From G020350405 sp964513655 (GTDB taxonomy: Bacteria; Planctomycetota; Phycisphaerae; Sedimentisphaerales; Anaerobacaceae), in contig CAZENQ010000033.1 of assembly GCA_964513655.1 (NCBI GenBank), forward strand, positions 1-32,710: a DNA stretch of 32,710 bases, in the 5' to 3' direction. Positions 14,939 through 23,900 of this stretch are shown here, in pieces. The position numbers and the translations under genes were made by a program. The notes under the pieces are model-generated. The model was not told the DNA's origin. It did no database searches and saw only the letters and a program-made list of their open reading frames with translations. The first letter of the stretch is position 1. Each line of letters starts with the position of its first letter.

Positions 14939-15043
14939 TATACGGAGGCTCTCGGAAGGCCCGCAGGCTTGTAATAAAATCTACGGATATTTGGTAGGAT
15001 TTGAATAAGTTAACGGCTTAGTGGGTTTCCAATTACAGTGAAA

Positions 15044-15733
15044 CTATGCCTTCTCCTGGCTGTTCACCCATCGAATAGCGTACTGCAGCAGCTCGGCGGC
15101 ATTTTCGAGATTTAACTTCTCTTTCATATGTGCGCGATAAGTCTCAATTGTCTTTATGCTCAGATGCAGCTTCTCTGCTATCTGGCGGGTACCCCGGCCC
15201 TGCCCAATCAAAAGAAACACCTCCAACTCGCGGTCGCTTAACCGGTCAATCGGAGAGGTGCCTATCGCAGGCCCGCTTCCGACCAGTTTGCGCACCATTT
15301 TCGCTGACATCCTGTCGCTGACATATAGTTCGCCGCTTAGGACTTTACGAATTGCTGTAATCACCTTCTCTGCGGCTTCGGCTTTCATAATATACCCCTT
15401 GGCGCCGGCTCGAAGAGCCCGCTCGGCATACAAAGATTCATCGTGCATGGAAAGGGCCAGAACAGGCAAATTGGGATACTGTGTCCTGACATCTTTTATC
15501 AGTTCTATCCCGCTTGTCTCTTTAAGAGAAATGTCCACAACGGCAATATCCGGTTTTAGTGTTTTGATAACCTCCATCGCCTCATATGCATCTTCTGCTT
15601 GGCCGCAAACTACAAGGTCGTCCTCCTGATTGATAAGTTCGCTGAGGCCTTTCCGTATAATAGGGTGGTCATCGACAATAATAATTTTTGTTCTTTCGTC
15701 TTTGGGCCTGCTCTGATTCCTTTTGGCGCCCAT
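15044..15733 (-). CDS. NarL/FixJ-family response regulator
   Basis: A complete 229-residue response regulator. The receiver spans about residues 15-130 and has every key residue: IIVDDHP, the phospho-acceptor Asp in AVVDISLKE, Ser in LALSMHDE and Lys in YIMKAEA. A linker leads to a LuxR-type helix-turn-helix at about residues 160-222 (LSDRELEVFLLIGQGRGTRQIAEKLHLSIKTIETYRAHMKEKL). It starts 15 bases after the end of the histidine kinase gene on the same strand, so the two form a cognate pair. It is the likely parent of the three truncated receivers between 12699 and 13997, which share its N-terminal style and wording. Targets are unknown; the palindromes at 1100-1116 and 14928-14938 are candidates. 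Confidence 0.93.
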   Translation of the reverse strand: MGAKRNQSRPKDERTKIIIVDDHPIIRKGLSELINQEDDLVVCGQAEDAYEAMEVIKTLKPDIAVVDISLKETSGIELIKDVRTQYPNLPVLALSMHDESLYAERALRAGAKGYIMKAEAAEKVITAIRKVLSGELYVSDRMSAKMVRKLVGSGPAIGTSPIDRLSDRELEVFLLIGQGRGTRQIAEKLHLSIKTIETYRAHMKEKLNLENAAELLQYAIRWVNSQEKA

Positions 15734-15748
15734 AATCTCTTCTCCATA

Positions 15749-18715
15749 TTACCATGAGGTTTTCTTATTCGGAAACTCACAAGTCACAATTGTCCCGCCC
15801 TCAACTGCCTTTCTAATATCAAGCGAACCCCCTATCATTTCGGCGCGGTGGTCCATAATCTGTAAGCCCATACCTTTGCTCTTGACCTGCATCCCCGGAA
15901 AGTCCAGCCCGTCACTTTTCACCATCAGGACAGACTTATCGCTGTCACAGGTCAAATCTATCCCAATGTTCTTTGCCCGCCCGTGCTTGATGGCATTGTT
16001 GACGGCCTCTTGGGCTATCCGGTAAAGATGTACCGCGACTACGGCGTCATCTATCAAAATGGGCCCATTTGTCTTGAAGGTGCACCGGATGGCAAACAGC
16101 TTCTCTGTTGTTACCGCCAGTTCATTTAGTACCGACGTCAGGCTCTCTGCATCCAAATCGATAGGGTGAAGCCCCTTCGCAAGGCCGCGCGTCTGGTCCA
16201 TCGCCTGATTGACAAGACTCGCTATCTCGGCGGCGTCTGCTGCTTCCTGTGGTGACTTCTCGGCCAGCTTCTGCGCCAGCACTTTCGTCATAAACGCAAT
16301 ACCAGTAAACTGCTGCCCGATGCTGTCGTGCAGCTCCTGTCCAATCCGTCTTTGTTCTCTCTCGCCGATGTCTAAAATCTCCCTTTCCAGACGTTTGCGC
16401 CCCTCGATTTCTTGTAGCAATTGCTTATTAGCGTCGGTCAATTCCACCGTGCGTTTCTCGACCAGTTCTTCCAAATGTTGCCGGTATTTGCTCAGGTCTT
16501 CTTCTGCCTGTTTGCGCTCCGTGATATCGACGCCGTAGATGTTGACATATCCCGCATCAACTACAGGCGCAACTGTTAGAGAAAAGACTTTATCTCCACA
16601 GTTGACCTCAAGCTCCTCGCTCGAGCCTGAGTTAAGAATGCGCAGAACATACTGCTGCCAATGTTCGGAGACACGGCCTCCGATTTTGCAGTCCCAGTCC
16701 TTCAACACTTCGTCGCCGGCGGAATTAGCATACAGCATGATGCCGTCCTTGGCAATCCGCATGACCGGATAAGGATTCTCCGAAGGGAATTTCGCCAGGT
16801 TTTCTACCTGCTCCTCCGCCTGTTTGCGGTCCGTTACGTCACGAAGAATCGCCGTAAAGAAAATCTCTTCGCCCGTCTTCCAGCTCGCAAGGGAAAGCTC
16901 GAGCGGGAATTCACTGCCGTTCTTCCTTAAACCGGCCAGCTCAACCGTTCTTCCGACAATCTTGGATTCCCCTGTTGTAAGTATTTGTTCCATTCCCTTT
17001 CTATGGGCTTCGTGGAATCTCTTGGGCATTATTAGGGTCACCGGCTTGCCAATTACTTCATCAGCAACGTAACCAAAGATAATCTTTGCCTCTTCGTTCC
17101 AAAAAACTATATTACCGGAACTGTCAATCGAGACAATCGCGTCATTGGCGGTTTCTACCACGCTGCGGAAACGTTCTTCGCTGTTCTCCAGCGACTCCAA
17201 TGTCCGGCTGTTGTGCAAAGCAACTGAAGCAAGTTCGCCGAATGCCGTCGCCATTCGGGCATTGTCTTCAGTAAAACCATCCGGCTTATTTGCAAGGCCC
17301 AGCAGCCCAACCACTTCACCTTCGATTATCAGTGGTGCAAATAAAACATTGTCGAGGCTTGCATGCCCTTCAGGCATAAACTTGACCCACTCACTGTTGG
17401 AAAAATCATTATGATACACGGCCTTGCCCGTCCGGTATGCCTCTTCACGCAGGCCCCGAATCGGCATGGGAAGCTCCGGGTCAACCGTGCACGAACGACC
17501 CCCTGAATCCAAAAACAGAACCTCATTTTCTGTCCCGTCTTTACTCAGCAGGGCAACATATCCGGCAGTAGCACCGGTTATATTCTTGCAGATATCGAAG
17601 ATGGATTTTGCCGCATCCTGGAACTCTCGATTTTCCAGAACAGCCCGAGCGCCCTCCAGCAGCGATTCAGTCTCCGCACTATGGCGCTGTGATTCTTTGA
17701 GAGCACTGTGTATCGATTGCTCCGCCTCTTTGCGCTCACTGATATCTTCAGCAACTCCGGCGATGCGGTAGACTTTTCCTGCCTCATCATATACCTTGAA
17801 ACCGTGGTCGTTTATCCACCGAACCGACCCATCCGGCCGCACTATCCGGTATTCGTCTTCGAAAGGCTCGCCCTCTCTCTCTTTCGCGAAGCTTCGCTCA
17901 ATACGCCTGCGGTCCTCAGGGTAGACGGCCTTTATCCAGTCTTTAGGGTTTTTGTACAGACTTTCAACCGCTCGCCCCATAATCGTCTCATACGCGCCGC
18001 TCACATACACGAATTTGTTGGTATCTAAGTCATACAGCCAGAAGACCTCCCGAATATTCTCCGCCACCTGCCTGAACCGCTCCTCACTCTCACGCAGCAC
18101 CGCCATAGTCTCCTTGTGCGCGGCGCTTTCAATTACTTGCCACGTGCCCTGCAGTTTAATAAGTGCGAATTCGTGGTTGCTCACCACGTCTATAATTTCT
18201 GAAGCGCTGCACTTTTCAAGGCAGTAAGTGCAAACAGCTAACATCCGATGTTCGCCAATAACACTGTTCACGGCTGCTTCATAATTAGTAAAGTCCCTCC
18301 AGTCCCGCTTCTCCAGCCAAAACGTGTTCCCCGTAAGCCGAAGCCCATCAAATCCCTTCCCGAGCGCCTGCCTTTCCTTCTCCACCCAGCCTTCTAGTAC
18401 CTCATCAGCGTCAAAACGCCCCCCCTTTGTATACCACTCGGCATAGTCAAGTATCTCTATCTGCCCCTTCTTGATATAATCATCTAAGCCCTTTACCTTC
18501 CTCTTCAGCGCGCCCTTCGCATCTTCAACGTTTAATGGCTCGGACGTGACCCACATGCAGAACTCATTGTCCTCCAGTCCCGCCTTGAAATAAGGTACCA
18601 GTATGTCGAGCAGGTCCTCTTTTGTCTCGTAGAACTGGCAGAAGTGTGTCCCCCAGGGAACATCACCTACTATTTTGATTGCTGTTTTTCTCAGTTCTTC
18701 TCCCATCTTAGCCAT
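15749..18715 (-). CDS. Multi-sensor histidine kinase (MEDS-PAS-GAF-PAS-PAS-HisKA_3-HATPase)
   Basis: A soluble sensor kinase of about 988 residues without membrane segments. Domains in order, with rough positions: MEDS sensory domain 15-190 (GTHFCQFYETKEDL, EPLNVEDAK), PAS with its C-terminal motif 210-330, GAF 355-505, PAS 510-635, a third PAS 640-740, a coiled coil, then a HisKA_3 dimerisation domain. Its phospho-acceptor His lies in RRIGQELHDSIGQQF, about residue 796. The ATP-binding domain has IAQEAVNNAIKHG and GMGLQIMDHRAEMIGG. This kinase type phosphorylates NarL-like regulators, and its partner follows 15 bases downstream. MEDS domains are linked to sensing of small hydrocarbon derivatives in methanogens and methylotrophs, but the signal here is unknown. 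The start is uncertain: ATG at 18715 or 18706, or GTG at 18760, none with a clear ribosome binding site. Confidence 0.9.
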   Translation of the reverse strand: MAKMGEELRKTAIKIVGDVPWGTHFCQFYETKEDLLDILVPYFKAGLEDNEFCMWVTSEPLNVEDAKGALKRKVKGLDDYIKKGQIEILDYAEWYTKGGRFDADEVLEGWVEKERQALGKGFDGLRLTGNTFWLEKRDWRDFTNYEAAVNSVIGEHRMLAVCTYCLEKCSASEIIDVVSNHEFALIKLQGTWQVIESAAHKETMAVLRESEERFRQVAENIREVFWLYDLDTNKFVYVSGAYETIMGRAVESLYKNPKDWIKAVYPEDRRRIERSFAKEREGEPFEDEYRIVRPDGSVRWINDHGFKVYDEAGKVYRIAGVAEDISERKEAEQSIHSALKESQRHSAETESLLEGARAVLENREFQDAAKSIFDICKNITGATAGYVALLSKDGTENEVLFLDSGGRSCTVDPELPMPIRGLREEAYRTGKAVYHNDFSNSEWVKFMPEGHASLDNVLFAPLIIEGEVVGLLGLANKPDGFTEDNARMATAFGELASVALHNSRTLESLENSEERFRSVVETANDAIVSIDSSGNIVFWNEEAKIIFGYVADEVIGKPVTLIMPKRFHEAHRKGMEQILTTGESKIVGRTVELAGLRKNGSEFPLELSLASWKTGEEIFFTAILRDVTDRKQAEEQVENLAKFPSENPYPVMRIAKDGIMLYANSAGDEVLKDWDCKIGGRVSEHWQQYVLRILNSGSSEELEVNCGDKVFSLTVAPVVDAGYVNIYGVDITERKQAEEDLSKYRQHLEELVEKRTVELTDANKQLLQEIEGRKRLEREILDIGEREQRRIGQELHDSIGQQFTGIAFMTKVLAQKLAEKSPQEAADAAEIASLVNQAMDQTRGLAKGLHPIDLDAESLTSVLNELAVTTEKLFAIRCTFKTNGPILIDDAVVAVHLYRIAQEAVNNAIKHGRAKNIGIDLTCDSDKSVLMVKSDGLDFPGMQVKSKGMGLQIMDHRAEMIGGSLDIRKAVEGGTIVTCEFPNKKTSW

Positions 18716-18770
18716 TTCTAATGCTTGAATTTTTTTGAAGCGGATTCTGTAAGCGTACACCCTACATCAA

Positions 18771-18914
18771 CTATACTGTCAAATAATTGGCTGCGTCAGG
18801 CAGGATAATCATGAGCGCAAAATCGACAACACGTACATGCCACCGCAGCACAAAACTGCTTACCAGCAACATGGAAAAGGTAATAATTGCAGTGAAGGTT
18901 ATATTTCCGAGCAT
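18771..18914 (-). CDS. Possible small membrane protein (47 residues)
   Basis: A short reading frame starting with ATG at 18914, with AAAGGTGA about eight bases upstream, and ending ten bases or more before the histidine kinase gene. The predicted protein is hydrophobic over residues 5-23 (TFTAIITFSMLLVSSFVL) and again near 31-38, as for a small one- or two-pass membrane peptide. It lies between a promoter candidate and the kinase gene. A competing overlapping 53-codon frame exists, and chance occurrence cannot be ruled out. No family is recognised. Confidence 0.33.
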   Translation of the reverse strand: MLGNITFTAIITFSMLLVSSFVLRWHVRVVDFALMIILPDAANYLTV

Positions 18915-18985
18915 AACAAATCACCTTTCCTACGGATACGCTGAGCTCCGGCAGCATTTCCCCATCCTTGAGGTATAACTACTAT

Positions 18986-19013
18986 ATGATAACCTCCCGC
19001 CCGAAATAATCAA
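18986..19013 (-). promoter_or_regulatory. Sigma70-like promoter for the sensor kinase operon
   Basis: On the minus strand TTGATT (19013-19008), a 16-base spacer and TATCAT (18991-18986, five of six consensus bases). It would transcribe the small membrane peptide, the kinase and the response regulator. Confidence 0.4.
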
Positions 19014-19085
19014 GAAAATTTCCTTCTTCTCCCGGAATTCTAACCTGCCCCACAGACCCTAAAACCAGTATCTTCATCGTCTTAT

Positions 19086-19136
19086 CTTATAGCCGGTATA
19101 AGAAAAATCGGGCCTGCCACCGGCTGACTCCGCCCG
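19086..19136 (-). terminator. Terminator-like hairpins after the LamG protein gene
   Basis: Ten bases after the minus-strand stop codon, CGGGC and GCCCG (19136-19109) close a stem that also contains a GC-rich inner hairpin. It is followed directly by ATTTTTCTT on the transcript. A second perfect hairpin, CTTATA-5-TATAAG (19086-19102), comes next. This fits an intrinsic terminator, with moderate certainty because the stem is interrupted. Confidence 0.42.
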
Positions 19137-19145
19137 CAAGACTGA

Positions 19146-20684
19146 TTACGGCCAGAAGTCTTGGGCCATCCAGTTGTCCGCTAATATCCCATAGTCATGG
19201 AAGTTGACAAACCTGCTGCCCTCCGGCTCAGGGTCCGTCAGATTAGCAGGTGACATCGGCGGGTAGTAAACCGATGCCCCGCAGCCGGAATCAAGCGCGA
19301 CCAAACCGGAACCATCGTCAAACTTGTAGTGATACGCCGGACAATTCGGGTCAGGTTCATTACCGTCGACGCCCTCGGTAGCAAGGTACGTTATCTCGTT
19401 TACATCCAAGGCGTAGGTGTAGATGCGGACATCATCTATAGCCCCTCTGAAAAAGCTGCTGTCCTCGTCACCACGACCAATGAAAAAATTCTCGTCGAAT
19501 TGCTCCAACGGCCCCAGTGTTCTCGAATCCCGTTCCGAATCCAGTGTCCCCCCGTCAGGTTTCATATACAGGGTGCATCCAGTGGCCTCTGCTACCATGG
19601 CGACGAAAGTCCAGGTACCACCAGGGACATCAAATCCACCCGCGGTGCTCCCGCTCTGGTTCCAAGACCAGCATAGATAAACCGCCCCGCCCAACGAGTA
19701 AACACCTAAACCGGTATATTTACCATCTTCTATGCTGTAGACTATGCCTGCATATGTGAATGCCGTTAAATGCCCTCTCTTTACCCATGCTGTAATTGAC
19801 ATAGATGTCAGGCCAGCAAGACACGGGTCATTGACGTCGACTTTAATATTCGGGTCAAACCCCAGCGCACCATCTATCTGCCCGCTGGTCCAGTTTGGCT
19901 CGCCACCCGCCATCGTCAATACACCGTCCCGATGGGAAATGACAACGCACCCATCGGCGATCAGCCAGTCCGCTGCCATTACGTCGAGGTCGTCATACAG
20001 AACATTGCAGTCACCTGTGAAATCCCCCACAAGCTCGGAGGCCTCAGGCCTGCATCTGGTCGGATAGAGTCTGATATCCTCGATGTATACGGTACCTGAG
20101 CCGCCGGGGTTTTTGCCTTGTCCTCCCTGTGATCCACCAAAGCCAATGTGAAGCTTGTCGATATTGGTCAAACTTACGCCGCATGCATCGAAGGTTGCCA
20201 AGTCAATATTCCACTCATGCCACGCTTCGACTTGAACGTCGTTCGGGTCGCCGTCATATATCGCAACTCCGACATTGCTGCTTGCATCTTCAAGTTCGAA
20301 CCACATCTTGTCGTTAACAGTGGCACTATTGCCCGGTTGGCCATAGAAGTACAGAACGAGAGCTTTAACACCGTCGGCAGTCCAGTCAGGGCCGATTGCC
20401 AAATCAGCTATGTCAGCATCGATTATAGAACCGAGATTCTTTTTGTTAGCATTGTCGTAGTCAAACCCTAACGAGTTACCATCGCGCGTGAAATTCGGGT
20501 CCGTTTCTAAAAAGATTATCGATCCGATGTCAATGTCCCAATAATCATCCCACACGGCCCACAGCTCGCTGTCGTTCGCGTACGAGTCAAAATCGTCCAC
20601 GACAATATACGAACCGGCCGCTTCACCAGCCAACCCCAGCAGCAAAACAGCGCAGATTAAAAGAACGCTGTCCTTAGACATCAT
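19146..20684 (-). CDS. Exported LamG-domain protein with dockerin-like motifs
   Basis: A 512-residue secreted protein. A signal peptide (residues 1-25, VLLICAVLLLGLAG then AAGS) leads into a jelly-roll-like N-terminal domain (DDFDSYANDSELW to YIEDIRLYP, about 26-210). A dockerin-like calcium half-motif follows (GDFTGDCNVLYDDLDVMAADWL, about 218-240). A LamG/concanavalin-like domain comes next (about 265-440, with the WTFVAMVAE strand and GAIDDVRIYTYAL signature), and a final dockerin-like half ends the protein (FVNFHDYGILADNWM). The two dockerin-like halves lie on either side of the LamG domain instead of side by side. Such proteins are abundant in Phycisphaerae and are presumed to bind or degrade polysaccharide at the surface, but no catalytic residues are evident. 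GAGG stands seven bases before the ATG. Confidence 0.85.
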   Translation of the reverse strand: MMSKDSVLLICAVLLLGLAGEAAGSYIVVDDFDSYANDSELWAVWDDYWDIDIGSIIFLETDPNFTRDGNSLGFDYDNANKKNLGSIIDADIADLAIGPDWTADGVKALVLYFYGQPGNSATVNDKMWFELEDASSNVGVAIYDGDPNDVQVEAWHEWNIDLATFDACGVSLTNIDKLHIGFGGSQGGQGKNPGGSGTVYIEDIRLYPTRCRPEASELVGDFTGDCNVLYDDLDVMAADWLIADGCVVISHRDGVLTMAGGEPNWTSGQIDGALGFDPNIKVDVNDPCLAGLTSMSITAWVKRGHLTAFTYAGIVYSIEDGKYTGLGVYSLGGAVYLCWSWNQSGSTAGGFDVPGGTWTFVAMVAEATGCTLYMKPDGGTLDSERDSRTLGPLEQFDENFFIGRGDEDSSFFRGAIDDVRIYTYALDVNEITYLATEGVDGNEPDPNCPAYHYKFDDGSGLVALDSGCGASVYYPPMSPANLTDPEPEGSRFVNFHDYGILADNWMAQDFWP

Positions 20685-20939
20685 ATTTCATCCTCAATCG
20701 CATCTGTTCTCTTGCAGGAAAACCGCGTTACCTGTGAGAAGAAAGCTAAAAAAGTACGGCCTGGCGCATTCTCCTCACTCCTGCCATTATATATCCACTC
20801 AACCATATCTTAGCCGATACAGGGTAAATTTCAAGGAAAATTATCCGACTTTTTCGAATTCTAATTGCCCTGTCGCTTGAAACCGTGCATCCCCCCAATC
20901 CCACCACTCTAATACCCCCGGTGAATAGCTGCTTTTAGC

Positions 20940-23900
20940 TCATCTGCAATGCTTTCTTAGCCATTTTTCATCAGGTGGGGCATAAAAACGGAATTTCTCA
21001 AGAATTCCCTGCTCTTCATTATAGAATAGTGCCCGCTGAGCCCCTAACTGATTAGCAATAGGGCTGTCAATCAGGTTGCTGGAATCCGAAGCGCTCATTT
21101 GAAACAGTACGCGATTATTAAATTCACGCAATGTCTGACGGTCCACTACCCTTTCGACTGTATTAAAAGTATCAGCTGCGATAATGGTATGGATTCCGAT
21201 CGATGGTCCTTCACGAAGAATATTAGCTAACTGCCTGTCGATACTTGCGCCCTCTTCGCCCGGCCGATAGCTCCAGTCATCTTCTTTTCTATGTAGCATA
21301 CGAAAGCGTTGTAAACCGGAAATAAACAAAAATTGTGTTTGGCTGCTGTCATAACTGTTGCTCTCTAAGCGGCGACTTATCTCAAGGCCTAATTCACCTA
21401 TGACATCCGTAATTTGACTTACATGAGCGAACTGGCATTTGTGCCCCAGCGCTGAGTCAATCCTTTTTAATTTTCCACCAATCACAGAGTCTGCCGCACT
21501 GCCCTCCAGAATGATAAATTTACTTACTTCCGGAGAAAGCTGAACTAATAGACTTAATAAAGCCGAACTTAAAACGCCCGCCATGGCAAAATCCTGCTGC
21601 CCGATAATCAGAAGATTTGCGCCGTTTTGCCGACTCCACGAAACTGATGTAGGGTCTTTTATGCTGACAGCTTCTCCCAGCCACGCGCATGGAGGCTGCT
21701 TCGCGGGATTCTTGTTGCCAAATGGATTGGCCATAAGTTTGGCCAAAATGGAATTATTCGATATATCTGCCGGAATATTTCCTTCAAATATTATCATAGG
21801 TTCGTGTGACAACACTAACTGTTTGGAAGACTTGTCGATATTTAAAAGGTGTTCGTCTTGTGTTGTTTGGGCCAGCCAGGCAACCTGGAAAGGATTATTG
21901 CCTACAACCATTCCCCCGGCATCGTTATATATTGCCTCGCCCGGACGCGATAAAAGCCTTGCCACAACATTATCTTCGTTGAGAATAATTTGGGCGTCCA
22001 TCTCAGAACATTGCAGCGCTATTCGTACGGCCATTTGCCCCATTATGCTCCGTGATATCCCCGATGTCCCTGCCAGGCTTTGTGAGCCGAGTATTATATG
22101 AATACCAAAGGCTCGTCCCTGCCGAACCAGTTTTTCAAGAAGCATCGTGGATTCCTGTGCAAGTTTATCGTCCTCTGTGAACAAAATATGAAATTCATCA
22201 ATAATTAAAATAGTTCGGGGCATCTTCTCGCCGGCACTCTGCCGGTACGATGAGATATCCTGCACTCTCGCCTCACGGAACTTGTCACCGCGAACGGTCA
22301 TTTCCGCGTCAAGTCTCTGCAAAATGCTCAAACCAAATTCGCGGTCACTTTCAATCGCTACCGCGCGGGCGTGAGCAAGTTTATGAACGGCATAAGTTTT
22401 AAATTCAACCCCCTCCTTGAAATCGATTAGATAAAGCTCAATTTCATCAGGCGAATACCATAAAGCCAGGTTGGTAATGATGACATGGAACAGCGTCGAT
22501 TTACCCGAACCGGTTTTGCCTGCAATCAGCATATGCTGATTAACGCCTTTTCCCAGTTGTAGATATTGCAGTCGTTTCGCGCCTGCCCGTCCGATTGATA
22601 CCTTAATACCAAACGTGCTGTCCTCGCTCCATTGCTCATTATCAGCCGGGGCAATCGTGCCAAATGGAACCTCGACTCTCGCCGAGTCTATACTCGCTAT
22701 ACCCACCTTGCACACTAAATCGGTCAACAGCTCCTCCGAAGGTGGCCCATCATCTGCCAATGGAAACTTCTTTAATATCTCGTTCTGCCATATAAAATGA
22801 CCTTTCCTGTGGACTAAGTGAACTCCGTTCAATGCCAGCTCTTGTGCCGAAATTCCTTCAGGCAGTTTCTGGCCTTCATCACAAACAATAAGTGTATAGA
22901 CCCCGCATCTGGGCCCGCTGTTGATAATGCTGCTCAAGCGCCGTATCGACTCGTCACTAAAATTTGTTGGAAAGTCCGCGATTACCAAAAACCTGTACGG
23001 CTCAGCAAGTTCACCCGCCTGTTCGTTATATGCCTCTATAGTCTCAAACTCATTGCGCAGATATTTTTGGATAACATTTTCCATATGAGTTGTAAGTTCG
23101 GTAAGGCACCGCTGTATATGCTCGCTGTCAGTCCATATTCGTCCCCCGACAAGCGCTTTGCGATAATCCACGGCGTGCATGAAACCAACAAAACTCTTCC
23201 CCAGACCGATTGGGTCAAAAATGTTAAAATGAACCTGTCCGGCTGGCACACAAGTGAATAGCCGCGCCATCACCGCCTTGACAAGGTTGATTGCGGAATC
23301 TCTCGCCTTGTGCGGAGTTTGTATTAACAACGAACATCGATTTGGAAAAGCTAATACCGCCGGCACTCTAACAGTCTCAAGCTCTTTAAAACCGGTCTCC
23401 ATTAATTCTCTTACTGGCTCTGCGATTTGCGTCAAATCAAGCTCGATTTTCCCAAACCGTATCAACCGTCTGTGTACCTTGTCTGGGCCCCACTGTGACC
23501 ACGTGGGATTTTGCCAGTCATAAGATAATGACCGCTCAAGCTTTTCCGTTTCAGCGAGAAGCGCCTTGATGGTATTTAGTCTGTCAAGCCAGTACTCTTT
23601 AAGCCGCTGATTGACAAAGTTATGTTCACTTTCTATTTGCTTTTTTCTTTGGGCGAAGTTCTTCTCAATCTCAGATAACTTCTTATCATACTCCGCTTTG
23701 TATGCTTTTTGCCTCTCATCTTTCTCGTGTTCAATTTGAGTAAGTCCTTTACTTAAGCGGTCCTTCAGCTCGCCGTATCCCCGGTTGTATTGTTCATTTG
23801 CCTTGTTAATTAAGGCCTTGTTTCTTCGTTCTGATGTCGCTTTCAGCTTTGCGTATTTTTCCGTAGCGGCTGCCTTTTCTTTCTTGTGTTGTTCCTTTGC

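Larger units (their letters stand above)
14396..15043. other. 648-base intergenic region: csrA leader and regulatory sites
   Basis: I find no protein gene here. In minus-strand order it holds a GGGGAATCCCC palindrome, a sigma70-like promoter, two tandem hairpin elements and a pyrimidine-rich segment before csrA, each listed separately. The predicted transcript leader is about 450 bases. The complete NarL-type regulator gene ends at the right border. Confidence 0.6.
18761..19145. other. 385-base region between the sensor kinase and the LamG protein gene
   Basis: Apart from the possible 47-residue membrane peptide, the promoter at 18986-19013 and the terminator-like hairpins at 19086-19136, I see nothing else here. 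Confidence 0.5.
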
